A DNA stretch of 64,000 nt, taken from assembly GCA_903970185.1 (NCBI GenBank), contig CAJCIC010000020.1, positions 1 through 64,000 on the forward strand. The letters run 5' to 3'. Source of the stretch: Gammaproteobacteria bacterium (GTDB taxonomy: Bacteria; Pseudomonadota; Gammaproteobacteria; Burkholderiales; Burkholderiaceae_D). The notes beneath the pieces are model-generated. The model had not been told where the DNA came from, searched no databases, and saw only the letters and a program-made list of their open reading frames with translations. The translations under genes were made by a program, and so were the position numbers. This document shows, one piece after another, positions 19,192 through 30,684 of the stretch (its first letter is position 1; each line of letters starts with the position of its first letter).

Positions 19192-19656
19192 ATGCAGGCT
19201 GATCTGAAGAAGCACCTCCCGTTGGCAGTCGCGCTACTTCTTTCGTTGCTCGTCGCTGTCCCGGCGCGGGCACAGGAAACGCCGGTAGAACTGCCGGTCA
19301 TCAAGCTGACGGCGGGCATCAATGTCATCCGCGCGGAGATCGCGGCCAATGACCGCGATCGCGAAAAAGGCCTGATGTTTCGCACTAAACTGGGCTCGAA
19401 CCAGGGCATGGCCTTCCTCTTCGATGACCCCGGCAAAGTGTGCATGTGGATGAAAAATACGCTGATCCCGCTGTCGGTTGCGTTCATGGACGAGAGCGGC
19501 CACATCATGAACGTCGAGGACATGGCGCCGCAGACCGAAACCAACCACTGCAGCGCGGGTACGGCACGCTATGCCCTGGAAATGAACCTGGGCTGGTTCA
19601 CCGCGCACGGTGTGCGCCCCGGCATGGTCGTCAGCGGCCTGCCGAGCCACCGCTAG
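19192..19656 (+). CDS. DUF192 family secreted protein
   Basis: 154 residues from the ATG at 19192; an in-frame GTG at 19180 would add four residues before the signal peptide. A signal peptide (about 1-28, ending ARA) precedes the DUF192 domain. Family-typical segments are GLMFRTKLGSNQGMAFLFD, CMWMKNTLIPLSVAFMD and ALEMNLGWFTAHGVRPG. The biochemical role of DUF192 is not established. Its TAG stop shares CTAG with the stop of the convergent gene. Confidence 0.85.
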   Translation: MQADLKKHLPLAVALLLSLLVAVPARAQETPVELPVIKLTAGINVIRAEIAANDRDREKGLMFRTKLGSNQGMAFLFDDPGKVCMWMKNTLIPLSVAFMDESGHIMNVEDMAPQTETNHCSAGTARYALEMNLGWFTAHGVRPGMVVSGLPSHR

Positions 19657-22451
19657 GCATTGGCGCCCACCGGCGCCACTTCGGGCTCGAGTTCCGGCAC
19701 ATCGGGGAGCACATGGCGCACGCCGTCTTCTGCGGCGAGCAAAAGCGGCGCCCGCTGGCCGGTCTCGAGTACTTCATGCGGAACAGAAGCTGAAGTCTTG
19801 CTGCTTTGCGCGGAGATCAGGGCGACAGCAAAAGCCGAGAGATAAGGGATCGCCTGCGTCGCAAGGATGGTCGTCCAAAGCAGCGTCTCGTATTGCATCG
19901 GCATGCTGTAGAGCGTGCCGCCAATGCACACCGCGATGCCCGTCAAAAGCACCAGCTCCTCGCGCACCGCGCCGATCCATTTACGCTTGCCGCCTAACTG
20001 CCAGCTTTTCGGCGTGACGACAAAAGTGCCGCGCTTTTGCGTGAGGCCAAGCAGGATGCCGCGCGCTATGGCATGCGACAGCGCCATGCTGGCAAGCGAT
20101 GCGCCCCACACGTCGGCCCAGCCGCAGTCGACCCGTACGCGATAAAGTGCCGGGCCGAAAAATGCCTTGAGCACGAAGAATCCGAGCACCGGGATGACGA
20201 AAAGATCAAGCGGCAGGCTAAAGTGCTCGGGGCTTAGGATCATGCCGACGGTCCATCCGACTGAAGCCAGCGTGAAGAACAGGTGCAAGGCGTCGGCGAA
20301 CCAGGAAAACCAGCCCGTCAGAAAGTGAAAACGCTGGCCGCCGGTGAGGCCGGGCTGACCGTCCTTGTCTCCCCACAGCCAGCCCCAGCGGCGTTTCAGG
20401 ATCTGCATGGCGCCAAACGCCCAGCGAAAGCGCTGCGATTTATAACCCGCAAAATTCGAAGGCGTCAGGCCGCGCCCCAGGACCTCATCGATGTAGCGGG
20501 TTTCCCAGCCCGCGTGCATGAGCCTAAGGCCAAGCTCCGCGTCTTCACAGATACACCATTCAGACCAGCCGCCCGTCGAGCTTAGCGCCGTCTTTCTGAC
20601 CAGCGTCATGGTGCCATGCTGGATGATCGCGTCGCGCTCGTTGCGATGGTGCATGCCGATGCGAAAGAAGCCATCATATTCCCAGCTGCACATGCGCTGA
20701 AACGCGTTGTGCTGCCAATCGCGATGCGCCTGAGGGGCCTGCACGACCGCGACGCGCGGGGCGTGGAAATGGCTCACCGTGACGCTTAGCCAATCCTGCC
20801 TGACAACGTAGTCCGAATCGACAACTCCGACGATTTCGGCGCGCGGGTCCGTCTCGCCAAGCGCAAAGTTGAGTGCGCCGGCCTTAAAGCCAGGCCAGTT
20901 GTCGAGGTGGAAAAAGCGAACCTTGGGTGCAGCGTTGTTGGCCTTCAGCGCAGCGACATATCGCTCCACCGGGCGCCAGACGGCCTCGTTCTTGGTGTTG
21001 TTGTCGATCACCAGGATTTCGAAATTCTGGTAGTCCATGCGCGCGAGGCTGGCCAGCGTCTGGATGACCATCTCCGGCGGCTCGTTGTGGCACGGCAAAT
21101 GGATCGACACGAACGGTTGCACGGCGTCTGGCGGCAACGCTTCAGGCCGGAATTCACGTAACCAGCGCCCGCACCAGGTGGCCTCGGCAAATTCGAAGCC
21201 GTTGGCAAGCAGGATCATCAACATCGCGGCCAATGCCGGCAGCAGGACGACGAGCATCGTCCAGTCAAGGCTGTTCAGGTAGAACTCGAACGGCAAGGTC
21301 ACAATCCAGATGACAAGCGTCGCTGCCGCCTGGATCAAAATGCCAAAGAAAAGTCGTCCGGCAAGGCGGAATCGCCTGAAAGCGTAGGCAAACCACATGA
21401 TCGGCAGAAACGCCAGCATCGAGGCGACCAGCGCCTTCTTCGGCCATGCAGGGTCAGAGACAATCGGTCCCTCGAGCGAGAATTTAGGCGTGCGATCGGC
21501 GTTGAACATGCCCCAGTAGGCGCCGGTGCGGCCCTCGTCTGCACGCTTCCATGGCTGATCGAACGCCTCCATCAGGAAGTACTCGAGGTGGTGCGCGCGT
21601 GCTGCCGGAAGGAACTCGCGCAGAAACTGCGCCTCGTCGCTGACCGAAGCCGTGGCGTAGGTGAGGCCGCTTTCCGCCTTGACCCGATCGCCGTTACTTG
21701 GCCAGCCGACTTCACCAATCAGGATCTTCTTTCTGGGATAGGCCCGCCGCAATTCCTCGTAGCGGCGCAAGACGTGGGTGACCGCATCTTGCCGCTGCAC
21801 GCCTTCCCAGTAGGGCAAGAGGTGCACCGTGATGAAATCGACATGATTGACGAGATCGGGATATTTGAGCCAGATATGCCAGGGTTCCGCGGTCGAGACC
21901 GGCGTCTTCGGCTCGCGGCGCCTGACAATGTCGAGATAACGCTCGAGTTCGGCCACGCTCAGATCGCCACGAAGAACCGTCTCATTGCCAACGATGACAC
22001 GCGTGATGTTGCTGTTCTCGCGAATCGACTGCAGCAGCGCCTTGATCTCGAGCGCGTTGCGGTCTTTCTGGGAATTGAGCCAGGCGCCGGCCGTCACCTT
22101 CATGCCGAGATCGCGCGCCAGTTCGGGCACGGCGCCCATGTCAATCGAGCTGTAGGTGCGCACCTGGTCGGTGTATTTCGACAGCAGCTGCAAGTCAGAA
22201 GCGAGTTCCTGCTCGGACGGAAAGCTCTCGAGGCGCGGACTCTCGTCGCGCTGATAACCGTTGAAGGCGAAGCCACCGATCTGGCCGTCGAACCCGGGCG
22301 TGACCACCGGGCGATTGCTCCATTGCCAGAATGCGCCGTTGGCAAAAGCGATCGCGGCGGCAATCAGGAGGGAGGTGAAAAGCCCGGGCAAAGAAATCCT
22401 CGCACGCGGGCTGCGCGAGGTGGCGGACTTAGCGGCAGGATTGGAGATCAA
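19653..22451 (-). CDS. GH17-GT2 fusion enzyme, NdvB-like beta-1,3-glucan synthesis/remodelling
   Basis: 932 residues. After an N-terminal membrane anchor comes a GH17 domain (about 50-320) with both expected catalytic glutamates, in IVGNETVL and IGEVGWPS. Then transmembrane helices and a GT2 glycosyltransferase domain (about 440-690) with DNNT, DSDYVV, CEDAELGLR and QRFRW, followed by four or more C-terminal helices. This architecture is that of NdvB-like proteins that make or remodel periplasmic or extracellular beta-1,3-glucans. The start is a TTG at 22451; an in-frame stop lies just upstream on that strand, so no longer start exists. Role in osmoprotection or biofilm is inferred from the family. 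Confidence 0.85.
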   Translation of the reverse strand: MISNPAAKSATSRSPRARISLPGLFTSLLIAAAIAFANGAFWQWSNRPVVTPGFDGQIGGFAFNGYQRDESPRLESFPSEQELASDLQLLSKYTDQVRTYSSIDMGAVPELARDLGMKVTAGAWLNSQKDRNALEIKALLQSIRENSNITRVIVGNETVLRGDLSVAELERYLDIVRRREPKTPVSTAEPWHIWLKYPDLVNHVDFITVHLLPYWEGVQRQDAVTHVLRRYEELRRAYPRKKILIGEVGWPSNGDRVKAESGLTYATASVSDEAQFLREFLPAARAHHLEYFLMEAFDQPWKRADEGRTGAYWGMFNADRTPKFSLEGPIVSDPAWPKKALVASMLAFLPIMWFAYAFRRFRLAGRLFFGILIQAAATLVIWIVTLPFEFYLNSLDWTMLVVLLPALAAMLMILLANGFEFAEATWCGRWLREFRPEALPPDAVQPFVSIHLPCHNEPPEMVIQTLASLARMDYQNFEILVIDNNTKNEAVWRPVERYVAALKANNAAPKVRFFHLDNWPGFKAGALNFALGETDPRAEIVGVVDSDYVVRQDWLSVTVSHFHAPRVAVVQAPQAHRDWQHNAFQRMCSWEYDGFFRIGMHHRNERDAIIQHGTMTLVRKTALSSTGGWSEWCICEDAELGLRLMHAGWETRYIDEVLGRGLTPSNFAGYKSQRFRWAFGAMQILKRRWGWLWGDKDGQPGLTGGQRFHFLTGWFSWFADALHLFFTLASVGWTVGMILSPEHFSLPLDLFVIPVLGFFVLKAFFGPALYRVRVDCGWADVWGASLASMALSHAIARGILLGLTQKRGTFVVTPKSWQLGGKRKWIGAVREELVLLTGIAVCIGGTLYSMPMQYETLLWTTILATQAIPYLSAFAVALISAQSSKTSASVPHEVLETGQRAPLLLAAEDGVRHVLPDVPELEPEVAPVGANA

Positions 22452-22915
22452 CGTCAGGCTGTTCCTTCAACCAGCGGTTGCGGGCAGCCGCTTCGCACTG
22501 CTGCGTCAACGTCACACCGACCCTGCGGCAACGCGCGAGTGACGGCAAGGGTTTACCTGGGGCGCTCTCGGGAGACTCTGCTTGCCGGAGTCGGACGCGC
22601 AGTTCTACTCGCATGAGGCAAAGGGTCTGGAATTACCGGGTCGCAAAGAGATGCATTCGAGCACGCCAGCCGCATTCAAAATGCCAAGTTTGTCACATAA
22701 AAAGGGCTGGGAGCACATGTTGGCGAAGTGTACCGCAGGGTGCTCGCGACGAAAATACGACGGTGCCGGCTTTGAGCGTGGCAAATCACCGCATAAGTCC
22801 AACTGGATCGAAAAATCGCCTTCAGTTAGCCCGTCGCAATCCGGTAATATGCAAAAGCGTAGAAGAGCCCCCGCGCGGGGCTGTGGGATGACTGCGCGCT
22901 TTGCAAACGGAGTCG
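22452..22915. other. Divergent leader between the NdvB-like gene and the kinase-CNB gene
   Basis: 464 bp with no convincing gene. Near the kinase end there is a TAATAT (22845-22850) that could be a -10 box with a weak -35, and a hairpin AGCCCC-loop-GGGGCT (22866-22882), which would lie in the 5' leader. The rest shows nothing I can assign. Confidence 0.5.
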
Positions 22916-24430
22916 ATGGCGCGCGAAAGCACATCAAGGCCCATGGCGGAATCACAACTCACTGTCGAGCGTCAGCGCTACGGTCCCTACCAGGTGCTAG
23001 AGGAGGTAGGCGAAGGTGCGACCTCGATCGTCTATCGCGCCTCGCACGTCGAGACCGGGGCCATCGTCGCCTTGAAGGTGATGCGCCTGGGCGTGAAGAA
23101 GGCGAAGATGGCGCGCCGCCTGAAAAAGCTGTTCATGACCGAAGCTGCGATGGCATCGCGAATCCAGCATCCGAACATCGTGCAGATCTTCTCCGCCGAA
23201 ATCGAGGACGATTTCGCCTACATTGCGATGGAGTTCGTGAAGGGCACGCCGTTGCGCGAATTCTGCACGTTCGACAAGCTGCTGCCCGCCCACCGCGTCA
23301 CCGAAATCATGTTCAAGTGCGCCATGGCGCTCGACTTTGCCGGCCGCCGCGGTATCGTCCATCGCGACATCAAGCCTGACAACATTCTTTTGTCGGATGG
23401 CGATGAAGTCAAGATCATGGACTTTGGCCTCGCACTCAACTTGCGCAAAAGCGGTACCGACTCGACCTTCATCATGGGCGTAGGCTCGCCCGCCTACATG
23501 TCGCCCGAGCAGATCAAGGACTATCCGCTCAACATGCAAAGTGACCTGTACTCACTGGGCGCGGTGATGTTCGAGATGCTCACCGGCCGTCTGCCGTTTC
23601 GCGCCAAGAACCGCGCCGCGCTGATGTACAAGATCATCAATATGGATACGGAGCCGGTCTCGACACTCAATCCGTCGGTGCCCGAGCAGCTCGATCCGAT
23701 CATCAAGCGCGCAATGGAGAAGGATCTGTATTCGCGCTACCACACGGGCATGGAATTCGCCCAGGACCTGTCGGGCGCCAAATTCCAGATTTTAGACGAC
23801 GCCGATTCGATCAAGCTCGGCCGGCGTTTTTCCCTGGTTCGCCAGTGCCCGGCGTTTCTGGATTTCGAAAACGACGAGATCTGGGAAATTCTGCGCATCT
23901 CGCACTGGCGCAACTACAACGAATTGCGCGAATTCATGAGCGAAGGCGATTCGGGCGCCAATTTCGGCGTATTGCTCGAAGGTGAAGTCGAAATCGCCAT
24001 GCGCGGCAAGCGCCTTGCCGTGCTTGGGCCTGGCGAAGTCATCGGTGAACTGGCGTTTTTCAATCCCGGCAAGGCGTCGCGAACCGGGACGGTCGTTGCC
24101 ATGACCGATTGCACCTTCCTCGAAGTCAGCTCGGCTGCCTACGCGCTGGCCTCGGAGGAAACCCGTGAACATTTCAGAAAGCTGGTGGTCGATACGCTGA
24201 TTCGCCGCGTCAATGCAATCAACGAAAAAATAATCGAGACGGCGCCCCCCGCGCGCGTCGGCCTGAAGGATACCGAGTTCGCCTTCGACCTGATTCCGAT
24301 GGAAGGCGAGGAGCCGAAGGTACCGGAGCACGCCACATCGATCATCCTGACCAGTGGCGGCGACATCGTCGTCGTCGAGGACGATCCGGTCAATTCGCGC
24401 GGCCAGCCCGCATCTTTCGTCAAGCGCTAG
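22916..24430 (+). CDS. Serine/threonine protein kinase with C-terminal cyclic-nucleotide-binding domain
   Basis: 504 residues from the ATG at 22916; a TTG at 22901 and an ATG at 22943 are other possible starts. The kinase domain (about 22-290) has the Gly-rich loop GEGATSIVY (32-40), Lys54 in VALK, HRDIKPDN (149-156) with Asp151, DFG at 169-171 and MSPEQ. The second half (about 330-430) is a CNB domain with LLEGEVEI, GPGEVIGELAF and SRTGTVV, including the Glu and Arg that contact the cyclic phosphate in CAP/PKA-type domains. No transmembrane segment is visible, so it is cytosolic. The architecture suggests kinase activity gated by cAMP or cGMP; substrates are unknown. Confidence 0.88.
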   Translation: MARESTSRPMAESQLTVERQRYGPYQVLEEVGEGATSIVYRASHVETGAIVALKVMRLGVKKAKMARRLKKLFMTEAAMASRIQHPNIVQIFSAEIEDDFAYIAMEFVKGTPLREFCTFDKLLPAHRVTEIMFKCAMALDFAGRRGIVHRDIKPDNILLSDGDEVKIMDFGLALNLRKSGTDSTFIMGVGSPAYMSPEQIKDYPLNMQSDLYSLGAVMFEMLTGRLPFRAKNRAALMYKIINMDTEPVSTLNPSVPEQLDPIIKRAMEKDLYSRYHTGMEFAQDLSGAKFQILDDADSIKLGRRFSLVRQCPAFLDFENDEIWEILRISHWRNYNELREFMSEGDSGANFGVLLEGEVEIAMRGKRLAVLGPGEVIGELAFFNPGKASRTGTVVAMTDCTFLEVSSAAYALASEETREHFRKLVVDTLIRRVNAINEKIIETAPPARVGLKDTEFAFDLIPMEGEEPKVPEHATSIILTSGGDIVVVEDDPVNSRGQPASFVKR

Positions 24431-24461
24431 GCGCACCTTCCTGCTTTTAGTACAATAACCA

Positions 24462-24656
24462 GGTGGATCAGGAGAGTGCGCGCCACGGCGCGCCGCCGAA
24501 GGCGTACTTCCCATAATCGCTCAGGCTCATGAACTGGTCACACGGTCGCACCAATCTGGAGAGCGACGGCAGCGTCTAGACGCTGGGCCGTCCACCGAAG
24601 GGGCACGACGCCTGGCATCTGGCGTCAATCTCTCAGGTACAAGGACAGAGGGAAAA
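24462..24656 (+). promoter_or_regulatory. Tandem glycine riboswitch
   Basis: Two glycine aptamers in series precede gcvT. The first has AGGAGAG (near 24470), CCGAAGG (near 24495) and CGCTCAGGC (near 24518). The second is closer to consensus: TGGAGAG (near 24556), CACCGAAGGGGCA (24593-24605) and CTCTCAGG followed by GGACAGAGG (24630-24652). The pattern is that of the cooperative glycine riboswitch. A TACAAT at 24451-24456 may be the -10 box of its transcript. The switch should turn on gcvTHP-sdaA when glycine is plentiful. Confidence 0.92.
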
Positions 24657-24684
24657 CCGGCGAGTAGCGCCGTCGATCTGTTTC

Positions 24685-24696
24685 CTCCCTTGGGAG
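24685..24696 (+). promoter_or_regulatory. Hairpin sequestering the gcvT ribosome-binding site
   Basis: CTCCC and GGGAG face each other across TT just downstream of the second glycine aptamer. The right arm is the gcvT Shine-Dalgarno sequence, six bases before its TTG start. This suggests that the expression platform acts on translation initiation by hiding or freeing the ribosome site. Whether it is formed only without glycine cannot be told by eye. Confidence 0.55.
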
Positions 24697-24702
24697 CTCT
24701 CC

Positions 24703-25821
24703 TTGAGCGATTTGCGCCGCACCCCCCTCTACAGCCTGCATCTCGAACTCGGCGCAAAAATGGTGCCCTTCGCAGGCTACGAAATGCCCGTGCAGTATCC
24801 TGCGGGCGTGCTCAAGGAGCACCTGCATACCCGCTCCAAGGCCGGACTTTTCGATGTCTCGCACATGGGCCAGTTGCACCTGCTTGGCGAAGGCGCGCCA
24901 AAGGCGCTCGAGACGCTGGTTCCGGTTGACATCGTCGGTCTTGCGCTCAATTGCCAACGGTATGCGCTTTTCACGAACGAGGCGGGCGGCATTCTCGATG
25001 ATCTGATGGTCACCCGCATTGAAGGCGGTCTGGCCGTCGTCGTCAACGCCGCATGCAAGATCGACGATGAGGCGCACCTGCGCGCGCACCTCTCAGGTGC
25101 CTGCACGATTGTCGCTCGCCCCGAGTTCGCACTGCTTGCATTGCAAGGTCCAGGCGCGAGCGGGGTGCTCTCGCGGCTCCTTGGCGGCGAGGACCTGAAA
25201 GACTTCATCTTCATGCAGGCAAGGCACATGGTGCTTGCCGGCATCGATGTCTTCGTGACGCGTTCGGGCTATACCGGCGAGGACGGCTTCGAAATCTCGG
25301 TGCACAACGATCACGCCGAGGCCCTTGCGCGCGCGCTTTTGCAGGATCCGGTGGTCGCGCCGATCGGTCTTGGCGCGCGCGATTCACTGCGTCTTGAGGC
25401 CGGCCTTTGCCTCTATGGGCACGATCTCAACGCCTCGACGACGCCGATCGAGGCAGCGCTGCTTTGGGCCATCTCGAAAGCGCGCCGCGCGCAAGGCGAG
25501 CGCGCCGCAGGCTTCCTCGGCGCCGATGTCATCCTCGCGCAAATCAGGGACGGCGCCTTGCGACAGCGCGTCGGCCTGCTGCCGCAAGAGCGCACACCGG
25601 TTAGGGAAGGTGCGATCCTTTGCAACGACGCAGGTGATGCGATCGGCGCAGTGACTTCAGGCGGCTTTGGCCCGACACTCAATGCGCCGCTCGCGATGGG
25701 CTATGTGCAAAAGGCCCATGCAAGCATCGATAGCCTTGTCTACGCCAAGGTGCGCGAGCGCAAGATTGCGCTGAAGGTCGCTAAAACGCCATTTGTTCCA
25801 AACCGCTACTACCGCGGCTGA
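24703..25821 (+). CDS. gcvT: Glycine cleavage system T protein (aminomethyltransferase)
   Basis: 372 residues. It takes the aminomethyl group from lipoylated GcvH and makes 5,10-methylene-THF and ammonia. The N-terminal LYSLHLELGAKMVPFAGYEMPVQY region (cited in part: FAGYEMPVQY), FDVSHMGQL, and SGYTGEDGFEI fit the family; the C-terminal domain has the PVREGA and TSGGFGPTL segments. The start is a TTG with GGGAG six bases upstream; no ATG exists near it. First gene of the riboswitch-controlled operon. Confidence 0.95.
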   Translation: MSDLRRTPLYSLHLELGAKMVPFAGYEMPVQYPAGVLKEHLHTRSKAGLFDVSHMGQLHLLGEGAPKALETLVPVDIVGLALNCQRYALFTNEAGGILDDLMVTRIEGGLAVVVNAACKIDDEAHLRAHLSGACTIVARPEFALLALQGPGASGVLSRLLGGEDLKDFIFMQARHMVLAGIDVFVTRSGYTGEDGFEISVHNDHAEALARALLQDPVVAPIGLGARDSLRLEAGLCLYGHDLNASTTPIEAALLWAISKARRAQGERAAGFLGADVILAQIRDGALRQRVGLLPQERTPVREGAILCNDAGDAIGAVTSGGFGPTLNAPLAMGYVQKAHASIDSLVYAKVRERKIALKVAKTPFVPNRYYRG

Positions 25822-25881
25822 TTTCTCTGCAAAGGCCCGCTTTTCAAATCAGCTCCCGCCCTTATCTTGAAAGGAACCGAC

Positions 25882-26256
25882 ATGCCGAATACGCGCTACA
25901 CCGAAGATCACGAGTGGGTCCGCCCTGAAGGCGATGGCACGGCCACGATTGGTATCACCGACCATGCGCAAGACGCCCTGGGTGACATTGTCTTCATCGA
26001 GCTTCCGGCCATTGGCAGGAGTTACGGCAAGGGCGACACGGTGGCGGTGGTGGAATCCGTCAAGGCTGCAGCCGACGTCAAGATGCCCGTTGCAGGCAAG
26101 GTCATCGCCGTCAACGAGGCATTGCCTGATGACCCGGCGGTGGTCAACTCCGACCCGAGCGGCGCTGGCTGGTTCGTGCGCATCGCGTTATCGACCCCTT
26201 CTGAAATTGACGAATTGATGGATGACGCAGCCTACAAGGCTCTCATCGGGAGCTAG
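25882..26256 (+). CDS. gcvH: Glycine cleavage system H protein
   Basis: 124 residues from the ATG at 25882, with AAAGGAA about seven bases upstream; an in-frame TTG at 25867 is less likely. It is the lipoyl carrier that shuttles the aminomethyl group from GcvP to GcvT. Lipoylation occurs at Lys61 in [12 protein letters not shown]. Length and fold pattern are normal. Confidence 0.96.
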   Translation: MPNTRYTEDHEWVRPEGDGTATIGITDHAQDALGDIVFIELPAIGRSYGKGDTVAVVESVKAAADVKMPVAGKVIAVNEALPDDPAVVNSDPSGAGWFVRIALSTPSEIDELMDDAAYKALIGS

Positions 26257-26261
26257 CCGCA

Positions 26262-29179
<2,918 letters not shown>

Positions 29180-29180
<1 letters not shown>

Positions 29181-30589
29181 TGGCTGTCAGCGCCTTCGAC
29201 CTGTTCAAGATCGGCATCGGGCCTTCGAGTTCGCATACCGTGGGGCCCATGCGCGCGGCGTCTGGTTTCGCCCTCGAAGCGCTCGCGGCAATCAAAGACA
29301 CTTGCGCAGACGACGCGCCGCTTCGCGTGCGCGCAGAGCTTTACGGCTCGCTGGGTGCAACCGGCAAGGGCCACGGCAGCGACAAGGCCGTCATGCTCGG
29401 TCTTGAAGGCGAAAAACCGGATACGGTCGATCCCGCAGGCATCGGTATGCGGCTGGACGGCATTCGCGAGCGCAAAGTGCTTGCACTGGCCGGCGTGCGA
29501 AATGTCGCCTTCGACTGGCGCGAAGATCTGATTTTTTTCAGGAAGTCGCTCCCGTTTCACCCCAATGGCATGCGCTTTGTCCTGGTCGATGGCAGCGGTG
29601 CCGCAGTCTTCGAGAAAGTCTACTACTCGATTGGCGGCGGCTTTGTCGTTGACGAAAAGGCCGCTGCAAGTGAGCAGATGGTCAGCGACCAGACGCCGCT
29701 CCCCTATCCGTTTCACAGTGGCGACGAACTGCTTGCGCAATGCGAGAAGCACAATCTGTCAGTCAGCTCGCTCATGCTCGCCAACGAATCGGTGTGGCGC
29801 TCGCCTGAAGCCGTGCGCGAACGCCTTTTGCACATCTGGCACGTGATGAGCGAATGCGTGCGCGCCGGCTGCATCAATGAAGGCGTGCTGCCCGGGGGCC
29901 TGAAGGTCAGGCGGCGCGCTCCCCAGCTGTATCGCTCCTTGAGCGAGAACCCGGAAGCGGGCTTGCACGACCCGCTTGTCGTGCTCGACTGGGTCAATCT
30001 CTACGCCCTTGCCGTCAACGAGGAAAACGCCGCGGGCGGGCGCGTCGTTACGGCACCGACCAACGGCGCTGCGGGCATCGTGCCGGCGGTACTTCATTAC
30101 TACACGCGCTTCGTGCCAGGGGCGAGCGACGACGGCGTCGTGCGTTTTTTGCTGACCGCAGCTGCGATTGGCATCCTGTACAAGGAAAACGCCTCGATCA
30201 GCGGCGCCGAAGTCGGCTGCCAGGGTGAAGTCGGCGTGGCGTGTTCGATGGCTGCCGGTGCCCTTGCTGAAGTTCAGGGCGGAACCGTGCGACAGGTCGA
30301 AAATGCAGCCGAGATCGGCATGGAACACAACCTTGGCCTGACCTGCGATCCCGTCGGCGGCCTCGTGCAAGTGCCCTGCATCGAACGCAACGCGATGGGC
30401 TCGATCAAGGCCATCAACGCCGCGCGCATTGCGCTAAAAGGCGATGGCAAGCATTTCGTCTCGCTCGATCACGTCATCAAGACGATGCGCGAGACCGGCG
30501 CCGACATGAAGCTCAAGTACAAGGAAACTGCCCGTGGTGGCCTGGCGCTTAACGCCACCTTCGTGCCGGTCAACGTCATCGAATGCTAG
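29180..30589 (+). CDS. sdaA: L-serine ammonia-lyase (4Fe-4S type)
   Basis: 469 residues from the ATG at 29180; the frame is open upstream to 29132 inside gcvP but the family begins at [14 protein letters not shown]. It deaminates serine to pyruvate and ammonia. [14 protein letters not shown] at the N-terminus is the beta-domain signature, and NGAAGIVPA and [17 protein letters not shown] (with cluster cysteines) are in the alpha domain. Start and gcvP stop overlap (TGATG), so it belongs to the glycine operon. Confidence 0.95.
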
Positions 30590-30684
30590 CGATCGACAAC
30601 GTCTGCTCTTGCCACAGCCCGTAACTTGCACTCCCGGCTCTGCGTACGCGCAATCCGGATCATTTTCGCTTACTCTTCGGCCAT

